DNA from: Meloidogyne chitwoodi
Lineage: Eukaryota; Nematoda; Chromadorea; Rhabditida; Meloidogynidae
DNA length: 64,000 nucleotides
Direction: 5' to 3'
Assembly: GCA_015183035.1 (NCBI GenBank)
Contig: JACZZP010000022.1
Span: 108,048 to 172,047 of the forward strand
Shown: piece after piece, positions 23,071 to 40,375 of the stretch
How the letters are laid out: every line of letters begins with the position of its first letter
How positions within the stretch are numbered: position 1 is the first letter of the stretch
Translations under genes and position numbers: made by a program
Notes under the pieces: generated by a model
What the model was told of the DNA's origin: nothing
The model's input: only the letters and a program-made list of their open reading frames with translations
Databases searched by the model: none

Positions 23071-23516
23071 GGCAATCCTTAACAATTGGGGCTCCACCTC
23101 AAATATTCGCAGTGGCATAGTAAAAATGTGTTTTTAGGGGTTATCGAGGTCGCTGATTACGAATTTGATCTTATCACAAATCCTTATCATTTTATCACTA
23201 ATTTTAAAAATCAAAGATTTTATCATGGATACTTTCCAAATTACTCTGCTTATTAATAAAAAAGAATCTGCCATTCAATTTTTACAACAACGTAACATTT
23301 TACATTGTACCCCCACTATGCCCAGCATGTAATCAGCAAATGAGCGAAAATCTTGATAAAATCTTTGATTTTTAAAATTAGTGATAAAATGATAAGGGTT
23401 TTGATAAGATCAAATTCATAATCAGCGACCTCTATAACCCGTAAAAACACGTTTTTACTATGCCAATGCGAATATTTGAGAGTGGAGCCCCAATTGTTAA
23501 GGATTGCCAAAAACTG
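23063..23516. mobile_element. Merlin-like non-autonomous element with long inverted repeats
   Basis: The element spans 23071-23508 (438 bp) between 8-bp direct repeats AAAAACTG (23063-23070 and 23509-23516). Its arms are about 155 bp long (23071-23224 against 23354-23508), begin GGCAATCCTTAACAATTGGG and are slightly diverged. The core (23224-23345) keeps the start of a transposase-like frame (ESAIQFLQQRNILHC, then PLCPACNQQM in another frame), which resembles the N-terminus of the Merlin transposase at 12405. Superfamily assignment rests on this and on the duplication length. The termini differ from those of the 12210 element, so it is a separate family. Confidence 0.85.
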
Positions 23517-23822
23517 ATTATCAAAACCCAGTATAAATTTACCGTGATGTAAGCATTGGATTTCAAAATTTAAACTTGGTAAAGAAGGCTTATGCGAAAG
23601 AAAGAGAGCTGGCTAGAGAACAGGAGAATAGAGAAAATAGTGAGGTAGTTTTCACGCTTTCATATTTTTTCTTCTATTTTCTCGCAACCGCCGCGTTTAA
23701 GTGGGGCGTACAAACTAAAAATGGGGCATACTATGTTTTTGAAATCAATAATCTGCAAGTTAGAAGAAAAAATATCAGTTTAAGAATTACTCATGAATTA
23801 AGTTAATTCTTTAAAATTGCCT
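23517..23822. other. Upstream region of the PAK gene
   Basis: Directly after the transposon. A 76-codon frame (23576-23806) begins with a charged segment (KERELAREQENRENSE), but it has no in-frame ATG at its left end and no recognised domain. It could be an unrecognised exon, but nothing ties it to the kinase frame. Confidence 0.4.
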
Positions 23823-26800
23823 ATGTCTTCTATTGTTTCATTTACCACCTCAGCAGGAACCGATAACGTAGAAAGGATCCATAAAGAAAAAGCTGGATCC
23901 AAAGTACGAATTCGAACCCTCTTAGGTCGACTTTTTAATAGTAACGCTGATAATGATTATCAATGCAACGGCGGTACAAATCAACAAAATAGTGTTAATG
24001 AGATATCCGGCCCTTATAACACTGTTCACAGAATACATGTAAATTTTATTAACGTTGTTTTTATCTAATTTTTGAATTTTAGGTTGGTTATGACGGACAA
24101 AGATTCACTGGTTTACCGCAATCATGGCTGGAAATGCTACAGCGGGACATAAAGTTTGATTTTATATGGCAATACTTTTTTCTTAGAAGTCAATTCTTTT
24201 TTTTGTGTATGTCGTGTATTATCGTTGGCGTTTATTTTTTACTATTAGACTATCTACTTTACATTTTCTAGCTTACATATTAATTTCAGCGAAATAGACC
24301 AGAAGCGGAATCCAACTGCTGTAGTTGCTGCCTTAAAGACTTATGCTCAACTTTTTAAGCAAAATGATGGAGACAAGTTTATGATTACACAGAAGTCAGT
24401 GTATGCTGATGACGATTTGGTCCTTTACGGCAGTTCAGGTGGTCAATTGATTTCAGAGTCGGCTCGTGCTGATTCTATTACGAATTTGAACGAAACAATT
24501 GCTAATCAAAAAAGTATTAATTCATTTTATTAGATTTATCTATTAATTCAATAGAGCTAGATTGCTTTTCAACACTTGATCGTATTCCTACGAGTAATTC
24601 CGGATCATCATTATGCAGTTTAGACGGTGCCATTCTTCAACTCAACACAATTAAGGATTTAGAAAGTCATGAAGATTCTAATTCGTTTAAGATCATTGGA
24701 GGTTTTTGTTTTCATTATTTTCATTATGATTATATTATTAAGGAAGTGTGGATGACCATAGTGATGACGATGTTGACTTGTTCAAACAAACTGGACAAAA
24801 CGAATCTCTTCAAGCTTCTGCCACTTTTTTTTGTGACAATTTGCTTTTGGGTGATAAAGATATGCCGATTACCTCAAATGCTGTTACCATTGATGAACGT
24901 TCTACAGAAAATGATAATAGAAGCGAACTATCTGGCATGTTTTTCTTAGTTTAACTTATTACAAATTATGTATATTTTTCAAGTTAACATTCATAACGTG
25001 TTTTTTATTTTTATCAGAATTTCTATAATTTTTTTATTTTATAGAATGTGTTCCTCCGTCAGCTCCGCCACGTAAATCAACCTCAGCATTATCTTCGATT
25101 TCACGCCTTCAATTAACGAATGGAAAATCAACTTCTATGTCTTCAATTCCCATTACTAACGTAGTTGGTATTCGTCCAGATGACAATGATCTATTACAAC
25201 AGAATCACAGTCTAAACGACAATATAACAAATATGGCGTCAAGAACGAGCAAAATACCACCACCTTTGCCACCAAAACCAAAAGTTAGTTTTTAAATTAT
25301 TTTTTCTATAAAACCTTTTATTTAAAAATATATTTATTTTGCGTTAGATTTTGATTTTATATTTTACTCTTTAAATTAAATTTGTCATTCTAAATTATAA
25401 GTGGTTCAAAATTGGACAGTTAAATTTTAATTCAAATATTATTCCACTTTTTTCACATGTAACATTATTAACTCCTCATATTTTTACCATAATTATCCAT
25501 ACTTCCTTATACCCTTATTTTTAGCATTATAAGCTTTTTTTACTCGTTTTGCATTACATTTTTCACGCAACACCAATTTTCTTTCCACTATAAATTCACA
25601 CCACATTCAATATTGGTTTTTTATGACTGGCATATATAGCGATGTAGGGTGTGGTGTGCTCATTTTATTCGTTGTTTCACCCTTTGAACAAATTGAATGC
25701 CCTTTGCGCTTTAATCGTTCTTTTCCTTCATGATTGATCTCATATAGCATGATTTATAAGAGTGATGGAATAGTAATTGATATATTTTTATTTCTTATCT
25801 ATCAGATACATACATCATTTTATATAAAGTAGAATTTATTAATTACTTAAACCTGAACCCAAAAGTCACATTTTTCTGATGCATATAGATTTTTTACAAT
25901 ACTTACATTTTTTAAATAATTCTAATAGTAATTTATCTAATCGACTTTTGTTAGTTATCACAAAAGTAGCTATTCGAACAATTTTTTTAGGATTTTACTT
26001 TTACTAAATGTATATCTGTCTATTAAATAGCTGTATTTTATTAAAAATTCGCAGAGAATAGGCGTATTTTTCATCATTCATTACTTTATGCAATCCATCA
26101 AATTTCATTTCGATCCTGCTTCGCATCCGTTACAACTTACGGTGCGATCGCCGTTTGCGGCATATTTTGAATATATATATCACTTGGTATATAGTTTTGC
26201 ACTATTTATAATTATTTTGATTATTAAATTTCCTACCACTACTATTATTCTAGAATATTTATGGATTAAATTTTTAATAACAAATTACATAAAGCCAATT
26301 AATTAATTTAGCATCTAAAAAATTCCTCGTCTTCACCTTCCAACAATGGTCTCATCGGTTTCTCTTCTAATGAATATGATTATCCTTTTAATGATAAAAC
26401 CAGTATTTGCGAACGTTTTGACTTTGAACTTTCAAATTTCGAGGTGTCAGAAAATATCATGTGATTTAAACTTTAATCAATATCTCTCATATTTTACTTT
26501 TAGCTCTTCTCCGGAATCTTCGCAAGCTTATAACACCTTTACAAATCAACTAGCAAATGGGAATGAAGTAAATTTTGGCAAAAATTTTCAGTCCTCTAAT
26601 CATTCATGTAACTCGAGCCCAAATAGTTTGAAGAGACTGGTTGTTTTTATAATTTTTAATTGTCTTACAACATCCTTTTAAAGAATACGGACACACACAC
26701 ACCTTATGCATCACCTTTACATAGAGCTTACCAGCCCTTAGTATTGGCAACTGATGTAACCGTTTCAGACAAAACTATAAGTCGTGAAAACTTCTGCGCA

Positions 26801-29800
26801 ATTAATAAGCCTCCTCCTCCTACATCACCAATAGTTGGCCACCATAGGAATGGCACTAGTATTAATGGTGGTAATGTCGGAACAGAATCTTCCTCTACTT
26901 GTATTTGCTCAGATTTGGATAAAGTAAAGGTTTTTGTTACATTTATGTTTATGTCCAGGGCATGGATTTTTAGTTGACAGACAGCCCAGATTTAGGATGT
27001 CCGATCAACATTTTATTAATTTAACTTAAAAAAATTTCAAAAAGAAAAATAATAATAGGACAGGCCTATAAAGGAAAAACAATTAAAAATCCATTCTCAT
27101 TATACTTCTGTGATGAAAATAATAAGATTTAGATTGATGCGGTGAATAATTCGCCGGTTGCACAGACCAGAAACTTTACCGCTACAAATACGGCTAATAC
27201 TGTTAGACAACGGACACCAAAGCAGGCCGATCAATCAATAATTACAGAGGACGGCAATGAAGTTGTCAGAACTAGGCAGTCTAGATTTAGGATGACTGAT
27301 CAACAGGTTATTATTTTAACTTTCTCAAAAAATTTACAATGTAGGTGCTCAATGATCTAAAGCGGATCGTTAGCAGTGGTGATCCATTTCAGAAGTATCA
27401 GCTCATTGATAAAATTGGTGTCGGAGCTACTGGTATTTTGTTAAAATTTTAAATCGACTAAGATAATGTACTATTTGTAATAATTCATCAGTAAAAAGAA
27501 ATTAGATTAACATGACAAATTTTTTGGTTATGTTTTGGCGAAATTATTCTATAATTTTCATTTAATCTTTGTCGCAAATTAATCAATTAAGTAAGCTGGG
27601 TTTGGACAATTATAAAAACATCTTTTACAACAGGGTTGCCGCGGGTTGAGCTCAAGTTCGGGTCGGGTTGAGCTCAAATTCGAGTCGGGTAAATTTTCAT
27701 AAATTTCGGGTTTCGGGTAGTTTTGCGCCGCAGGAAAAATTTTAAAGATTTTTTATGCTCCTGCAACCAAAAATTCACCTTTTTTATTGGCATAGTTGAA
27801 AATTTTTTACACCCTTTTTCAAAAAATTTCCCTCTTAAGCACCGCAGGCGAAAATTTTGAAAAATTTTTAAGCCTCTGTTGCCGAATATTACACTTTTTT
27901 AGCGCCGCAGGCGAAAATTTTGAAAATTATTGCATGTTAGTTGCCAAAAATTAACCTTTTTTTGCATCGCATGCGAAAATATAGGACCTTTAATTTATTT
28001 AAAAAAGTTCAAAACAAACGAAAAATCAGCCCAGCGGTGATTAACAAAAAACACTTCACCCCAACTTTAGGAATCGAACCTATTTAATAAATAGGCCAAG
28101 TCATTAACCACTCAACCACAACTACCACTAAATCAAAACAATTTAAAATAAATATAAATCTTTCCCTTTAGTAGTTTCTCCTTCATGCAATAAATCAATT
28201 AAAGGAGAAATAAAATGAGTGAAAATATTTAAATGTCGGGTATCGGATAATGTTGGAAAGGTCGGGTCGGGTTCATCTAAATTTTCTCGGGTCGGGTTTC
28301 GGGTCGAAAAAAGGCCGGGTTTCGGTAACCCGCGGCAACCCTGCTTTACAGTATACAATTTTTAGAATGGAAGTAAAAACTATATGTATAACTCAATTTT
28401 ATGAAATATATAACGAAAGCGATTTTTCAATTTAGGTAATGTTTGGACAGCTAGATGCAAATTCACTGGAGAAGTAGTTGCGGTTAAAAGGATGGCATTC
28501 AAATCTCAACCAAAAAAGGAGGTTATATATCATTTTTTAATTTTTTGTTAACTTGAAAATGTGTATTATCTCTAGCTTAGTGAAAGTTTTTTTCATTGCT
28601 ATTACTATTACTATTATTTTATTTTTTATTTAAGATGTTGTTAACAGAAATAAAAGTCATGCAACAGTACAAACATAAGGTTCAGATTTATTCTCTTAAT
28701 ACAATAGTTGGCCATCCATTTAGTGCCTCATTTTTATTTTTTAACAAATGTTTTTGCTTTTGTAAGAAGGAAAAATGGAATAGAAGACAAATGGAGTCTT
28801 AAAAGTATTACCAAATAGTTTATTTTTTACATTCAGAATTTGGTTAACTATATTGATAGCTACCTTGTTGGAGTTGATGATTTATGGGTCATTATGGATT
28901 TTCTCAACGTAAGCATTTCTAAATGAAATTAGTTCGAAAACAAATTTTAATTAGATCAATGGATAACGATCTAACATTTTTTAATGCCATAGTTTTTATT
29001 AAATCTATTTAAATTTAGGGTGGAAATCTAACAGATGTTGTTGTTGTGAGTTTTTTATATCGTTTAATTTATTATAATGAGATTAATGCCAGAAAACTGA
29101 ACTTGATGAGGGGCAAATTGCAGCTGTTCTCAAGGAATGCCTTTTGGCATTGAATTTTCTGCACAAGTAATGAAGCATTAGGAGATTAATTTTAAATATT
29201 TTATTAAATTAAGTTTTAATTTTTAGACATAGTATTATCCACAGAGATATCAAGTCGGACAATGTTCTTCTTGGCATGGATGGCGCCGTAAAGCTAACTG
29301 GTAAGTTTTATTAAATCTAATTTTTGATTAACTATTTATAATCTTTTATCTTAATGTTAGACCAATCACTTCGAATCATGTTAATGTTTATATTTAGATT
29401 TTGGCTTTTGTGCTCAATTACAACCTGGCTCTAAGAGGGTGACAATGGTGCGTTTTGATACATTTAATTTTTGATTAACTTATCATTTAACCTAAAAATT
29501 CTGTTCAATTTACTTTTTGTTATTTAGATAGGCACTCCATACTGGTACAAAATTTAATTAAAAGTATTAGACTCGAATTTGAGCAATTATTTAATAGGAT
29601 GGCACCTGAGATTGTTAACAAAACAAAATATAACTACAAAGTTGATATATGGTCATTGGGCATTATGGCTGTATGTGGTTTATTTTTTAATAACTACTTA
29701 AAACTTAATAATTAAAAATGACCTTATAAATGTTAAGCTTGAAATGATTGATGGTGAGCCGCCTTATTTGAATGAGACTCCATTGAGGGTATATTTCGCA

Positions 29801-30267
29801 CAATAGATTAAAATAAACTAGCTTTAACATTAGGCCATCTACTTGATTGCACAGAATGGAAAACCAGAGATTAGGAGAAAGGCTGAACTTGTAAGTTTTT
29901 TTCATTACTGTTTGTGAGTACGGAGAAGCACATTTTTAGAAGAATACCTTTATTTTTCAGTCTGAAGAGTTCTTGAATTTGATCGATAGGTGTCTATGTG
30001 TCGATCCAAATGAGCGTGCTGACACTGAGGAATTATTAAATCACCCTTTCATTGCAAGGTATAGAATATTAGAACTACTATTTTTACGACAATTCGAAAA
30101 ATAAAATAATGTATTTGTTAACCAGGTCAAAATCGCTTGACTGTTTAATTCCTTACATAAAGGTTAGTTTAATTTTGTATAAATTATTTTTGGAATAATT
30201 AACGTCACATAAATTTTTGCCTCAAAATCTAAAACTTAAGGCAGTAAGAGATTTACGAAATCAATGA
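23823..30267 (+). CDS. max-2: p21-activated kinase (PAK family, MAX-2-like)
   Basis: PAKs are Ser/Thr kinases activated by Rac/Cdc42-GTP that control actin and axon guidance. I traced 25 exons (first 23823-24038, last 30241-30267), in frame for 889 aa. The CRIB/PBD domain starts at residue 61 ([17 protein letters not shown]) and runs to about 120. A long Ser/Asn-rich linker follows, with the proline motif PPPLPPKPK at about 355-363. The kinase domain covers about 611-877: glycine loop GVGATGNV, catalytic lysine in [17 protein letters not shown] in TDFGFCAQ, activation segment GTPYWMAPE, and [11 protein letters not shown]. The kinase text fits the MAX-2 subgroup better than PAK-1 by my recollection, so the symbol is tentative; the family is secure. 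Odd points: one GC-AG intron (24935-25044), two introns near 1 kb (25284-26311 and 27433-28435, the latter holding a transposon), and an exon-fragment duplicate in intron 26930-27132. Confidence 0.94.
26980..27027 (+). pseudogene. Decayed duplicate of a PAK exon end
   Basis: About 48 bases closely resemble 27273-27322, the end of the exon at 27133-27306 plus its donor region. The frame [11 protein letters not shown] parallels [11 protein letters not shown]. In the copy the donor GT is lost and a stop follows shortly, so it is probably an inactive partial tandem duplication. Confidence 0.65.
27631..28343. mobile_element. hAT-like non-autonomous element in a PAK intron
   Basis: The ends are 17-bp perfect inverted repeats: CAGGGTTGCCGCGGGTT at 27631-27647 and its complement at 28327-28343. 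The CAGGG start fits the hAT superfamily. Flanking 8-mers TTTTACAA and CTTTACAG agree at six of eight positions, a decayed duplication. Inside the ends are GGGTCGGGTT-type direct repeats. The core (about 27724-27985) holds three to four degenerate units of about 64 bp around CGCCGCAGGCGAAAATTTT. A tRNA-like sequence lies near the right part. It carries no transposase. Confidence 0.8.
28054..28126 (-). other. tRNA-like sequence with Pol III A and B boxes
   Basis: On the minus strand a perfect A box TGGTTGAGTGG (28108-28118) and B box GGTTCGATTCC (28070-28080) lie 27 bases apart, slightly closer than in a normal tRNA. CCTATTTATTAAATAGG between and into the B box forms a perfect hairpin that would compete with the T stem. 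It looks like a tRNA-derived promoter carried by the hAT-like element, or a SINE head nested in it, and not a working tRNA. Confidence 0.5.
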
Positions 30268-33066
30268 AAAATCGTGTGTTTGTCTCGACTGGAACGGGCG
30301 TTTCTGTTGCTTTCAAATTTAAATACTTGCCACTTTTTATCACAGGCAGGGTTGATTGTTTATCACGCTTTTTTAATTTATCAACTTTGAGAATTATTAA
30401 TGTATAATCTGAAACTCAGCCTCTAAATCATAAATTATATAGATAATTTACATTCACTTTTAAATGATAGTGCTATCCATCAATAGGTAAAGTTTTTTTT
30501 ATTTATTGGTCTGATTTGCTTTTGAATATTGTAATGCCAGATAATATACCTTTCAAGACTTATCTATTGTAATTTTATTCGTCTTTTTAATGCTGATATT
30601 CCACTTAATCTTGTTTTCGCTCTTTCTTTATTTAATTCTCCTAAAATTTCGATATACTTTAATATTTTTTATATTTATCATAATTCTCAAAAGTGAAACA
30701 CCGAGTTTATTCTAACGGATAATTGAAAACCTTTTTTAATTTAAGGTGAATGATATGATATATACATACCTATATTTTAAATTTAACATCAAAATAATAT
30801 CAATAAACAATATTTATTGTCTCCTACCCTATGTGTTTATCAATTTAAGGATTTTCTTCTTAAAATAAACATGGTATGCCCATTTTCTTTTGGACCACCT
30901 AGGCATGGCGGTTGGGGAAATTGAAAACGTTTGTTTTGTATTGGTAACGGCTTATAACAATTCGATTTTAATATTTGATACATTTTTACAAAAATATATT
31001 ATTACATACATATTACTTTTCATTGAGTCAACGCGAAGCCGATTCAAATCCGTTTATTTTTGGGCAGAAGTTGACTTTGACGTCACCTAGCGCGGCACTA
31101 GTTGCCTTAGTGACGAAGACTAGCTTCTCAACATGTGGAACCTGAAAGTTAATCTGTATATATTTGTAACTAACTGCTATTTTCACTTTTGAGGGTGGCA
31201 TTGCTAACGTTTCTCATCATCACATTTAATCCATAATTTCTAATTCGTATTGACAACGCGTATCCGTTGATAATTCAAAATTTATTGCATTAATGTAAGA
31301 TACTGTTACATGAGTTATCTGGGCTTAACTTTTTCTAGTTATGTATGACTTAGTGAGTAGAAAAACAATTGAATTTTCTTTTAATAACAGACCCGTTTTA
31401 TATGTATTATCATGGACGACTTTTCAGTTTTCTATTCATTATTTTATTTTTGTTTTTTTGTCTTGAAAACTTCATTCCCAATTTGTGTGAAATTTTAACG
31501 TCAAAATATGTATACATTTATGTATACGTATATCTACCGCCTAATAAACGTTTTATATTGTGTTATCCATAAGATTATATTAGAAAATGGTAAAATTTAG
31601 AAGCCAGTCAACCATTTTTACATATATACATACTACGCTGCAAGTTGTTACGTTTCCGCTTTGTGTCCAAGCACAACGGCTTTTTGCTTTTTTTATTATC
31701 GATTTACTTATACGTACATTTTCCCTTAGTAAAATACATCTCAACAAATAGCCAAAAATGTAATGCTTCCATAGGGATCCTGCTACAATGAAAATGGATA
31801 ATCCATCTAAAATTTTCCTGTCATTTGAATATGCAAAAATTGTTTTACGTTGGTTATATTGTGTATATCGAAACCCGGTATAGCTATGGGATTTAATAGA
31901 AAACCTTTATTAAAAATTCCATTAAAAATCCTGATATTTATGCCAACTTTTAAGGTTATATGCATGTATTATTAAAAAATAATGTAATAAAATTTATAGT
32001 CAGTAGTCAAATTTGCAAAAACATTTACATACCTCAAGAATAAACCATAATTTTTTGTTATGACAAGGAAAAGTGCAAAGGGGGTGATGTTTAGGGAGGT
32101 AAAGCTAATTGATCATTCCTCAATAACATTTTTTTCTTTAAACATTTATCCTTGCATAAGGTCTCTTTTGACTCAATTTAACAATTCCCTGCGCCTGGAT
32201 GGTTTAAAAAAGATTCGTTGACGAGAAAACTTTGACAAAAGTTAACGAATGGTTCGTAATGAAAAGTGTTATCGACTATAGAAAGGTAGCCCAATTAGTC
32301 GCGGGTCTGTTAGGCGCGAAATATTCTTTAAGATAAGAGAATTAGAGAAAAACAGAGCTAGAGACTATATCTGCGACAAATAGGCCGCATAAAGATTCCT
32401 CCATTCTCGCATTCTATCCCACAGCATTCACTATACAATATATCTTTGCAGACAATAACAGCAGCTGCAGCATTCTTTTTGCCACTTACATCCTCTCTGT
32501 AGTGATTTTAACTCGACCAAACAGCTTGGCCAAATAAAAAGGAAGAAAAGTAAAAGACGTTTGTGGAAAACTTTTCTTGTCATCGATTGATTAAAAGACT
32601 ACGTCTACTTCATAAACAGCAACTGAAACCTTTCTATACCTTAATTCGAAGTAAATGAAGAGGATATTTATTTTTCACGTTGTTATTACTTGTTAACAGT
32701 GCAAGAAAGTGAACAACTTCATTATATCAGTGGTATGAATTTTATGTTAATATCTATCATTTTTGCTTTATTTGAGTGCATGTGGTATCGTTTGGCTTAA
32801 CCAAATTTATTTTTGTTAAATTTTCAATTACCTATTAAATTTTTCTTGTGTCGATCCTAAATTTTATGCGGAATTGTCTTATCTATTGTAGAAAATAACG
32901 ACAAAAAATAGAGTATAAATAACTTTTCCCCACTTTAACTAAATAAAATCATCAGATAATTAGAATAATTGTAATACAAGAGGATTAGGTCACTCAACCA
33001 TGTGCGCTTGGCTAGATAAGAAGTCATTTGTCTTCAGACTAATTGTTTTCATTAAGAACTAACTTT
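30268..33066. other. Intergenic region between PAK and calcineurin
   Basis: About 2.8 kb without a recognised gene. The left part contains the right arm of the inverted repeat (30491-30806). A perfect CRE-type palindrome TGACGTCA is at 31078-31085, about 2 kb before the calcineurin start. The last 700 bp is probably promoter and 5' leader of calcineurin: TTTGTCTTCAG ending near 33036 would make a good splice or trans-splice acceptor 30 bp before the ATG. Confidence 0.5.
30491..30806. repeat. Right arm of the inverted repeat flanking the PAK gene
   Basis: Reverse-complement copy of the repeat at 22637-23070. It lacks both insertions seen there, so it preserves the empty sites: a continuous ATATCGAAATTTT near 30650-30665 and an uninterrupted A-run near 30491-30510. 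It starts about 220 bp after the PAK stop codon and contains AATAAA on the plus strand near 30802. Confidence 0.8.
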
Positions 33067-38277
<5,211 letters not shown>

Positions 38278-39687
38278 TCTGCGAATGAACGCTAAGGTAA
38301 AATTTAAATTAAAAGGTTTGGAAAAACGAATTATTTGATAATAACTGTATACTAAACATTTTAGCTGATATTTATCACGAAGATTCGAAAACATCTGCTT
38401 CTCCCGGTTTATATGTTAAAAATTTGATATTGTAATTGACATCCTTCAGATTGGACTACATTTTTTCTAATTCCAAATGTCTTTATATGCGATTCAAAAG
38501 ATTCTAAATCTTATCTCTCTTCTTTTTAAATTTCTTAATATGTTTAATCAAGTAATTAATCCATATAATTAGCTTAATAATAAGTATGTTTAAGTCATAA
38601 AAATTGAACTGTTTTATTTCGTTCTAATATTTGTTATTTTTACAAAGATGTTTCGCTGTAATATTTTAGTTCAAATTTTTGATAACCAAATTATTTCTGC
38701 GAAACTCTTCCAACATCCTCATTATGTGTTACGTCAGTTGAGTCGTTAAAAATTTAATAATAATTATTATTTTTCCTTATAATGATTATCTCGATTGTCG
38801 TTCTTGAAAAATACCTTCAGTTAACGTAACTCGCCTCATCTAAATAATACTAAAAATTGATTATGTTATTTCTGCATTTATTTTATGTCATGCATTTAAA
38901 TTGAAAACTTATACTTTAATTTTTTAATTGTCAATATTTTATCCTGTGTCCATTTTTTAAAGAAGCTACATTATAGGCTAAAGATAGATGCGAGTAAATT
39001 ACCTAAAATATACAACTTATTTGCATGATCAGCTCGCTTTGTAATTTTACAAAAAATCTAATAGTTGAATCTGGACCTACTCTAAATAACTAGTTTATTG
39101 ATTTATTATTAAAATGAAATCCCATTAAACGTTTAATCTCATCTCCAAAAAAATCGCTAAGTGAAAGAGCATGCTTTTAACATAAAGATACTTAGATGCG
39201 AATTTGTTTAATAAGTGTGGTTCCCTCTGTTAGAATTATTAACATTAATCAAATTTTCAATATACGAGCGTTCTATTAAAGGGACTAGAAAAAGGATGCT
39301 TTCCATCAACTGTTAAAATTAGATACAAAAACATGCGCAAAGAACGTGTAGAAATTTATAGCCGTATGAATGCTCAAGAAAGCACCCGACTAGTCGGTGA
39401 ATTCATTTACGTTAATTCAAATACTGGATTGCTTTAAAAATGTGCTTGTAAAAATTATGTGCAAAAGATGCTTTTGGCTGGTATAAAAGAGCTCTTAACT
39501 CCAATAAAACCATTCATTCTCAAGTATGCTCCTTATATATTAAAATAACTTGTTATTTCCAAAATTTAAGTCAACTACTTTATACTATTAAATAAGTTTT
39601 CTTTAATTTCATAAATTATAGTTAGTAAATAGGTTTAAAGTTTTTCTATTTACAAAATCATCGTTTTATTAACGATTAAAAAAACAA
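38278..39687. other. Intergenic region, no gene recognised
   Basis: AT-rich stretch after the calcineurin stop. I see no conserved exon. The calcineurin 3' UTR lies in the left part. A short less AT-rich segment at about 39285-39430 has no continuous frame of interest. Confidence 0.5.
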
Positions 39688-40375
39688 ATGTCGTATCTAA
39701 TAATTGTGCTTCTGATTGCCTATGGTAGTTTCGAAATGGCTCAAAGCTGTGGATTTCCCATGTCAGCCCCTGCACCTACAATGTGCTGTTGCGGTGGTGG
39801 CGGCGGTGGTGGAGGATGTGGGCGAAAAAAGCGTGCAGTGCAACCACATTTCAAAGGTTCTGAGGTCCCCTGTCCACAGGTAAAATATAAATCATAATGT
39901 AACTCTCTTAGGAATGTTTAAATTGCCATCAACTGATAAAACATGAGAAACTGAAAATTGCACTTAAAAATTATTAAAAAGTACCTAATATACATATTAA
40001 AAATTTAGATTGAATGGAAGCAGATCATTGAAGGGGTATGCTTTAAATATAAAAAATCAACTATATAAAATTTTCGAAAAAGTGAATTATTAAAATTTGT
40101 ATTATCAGGCTATTATCGCGAATATGTTGAAATCAACGTCAACCGACGCCATACAGAATGCGATGTCCTCCCGTTTCCCAGATCAAAAGTTTCTAGTTAC
40201 TTGCGCATCATTTCCTTCTCAAAATGACAAAAAAGGCATTGCTTTAAAAAGCTATAATCATGACTCTTATATGAAAGAAATAGAAGAATTGTTGCAATTC
40301 AGTTCGGCGGGCGACGGATATTGTAACGTAATAGCTCAAGGGAAGTGGTGCCAAGCAGTTGCGTTGAGTGCTTGA
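39688..40375 (+). CDS. Small secreted protein, probable ground-like domain
   Basis: Three exons (39688-39879, 40009-40035 and 40109-40375) join in frame to 161 aa. A signal peptide is clear (MSYLIIVLLIAYGSF, cleavage near residue 20). Then come a short proline/cysteine stretch with CCC and a run of about eight glycines, and GRKKRA near 46-51, a furin-type site. The rest has spaced cysteines (PCPQIEW, FLVTCASF, YCNVIAQGKWC) and the helix-like AIIANMLK...AIQNAMSSRF, in the order expected of the nematode ground-like domain (grl family, related to hedgehog-type proteins). The domain call is by pattern only and the spacing before the last cysteines is longer than usual. Its likely place is cuticle or extracellular matrix, by family inference. 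AATAAA follows near 40475. Confidence 0.75.

Noticed and set aside
23576..23806. 76-codon frame upstream of the PAK start as a first exon
   Set aside because: It has no in-frame ATG at its left end and no clear splice connection to 23823; the kinase frame has its own ATG just before the CRIB domain region.
31078..31085. Perfect CRE palindrome TGACGTCA upstream of calcineurin
   Set aside because: A single 8-bp word in 2.8 kb can occur by chance and lies 2 kb from the start; noted but not called as a regulatory site.
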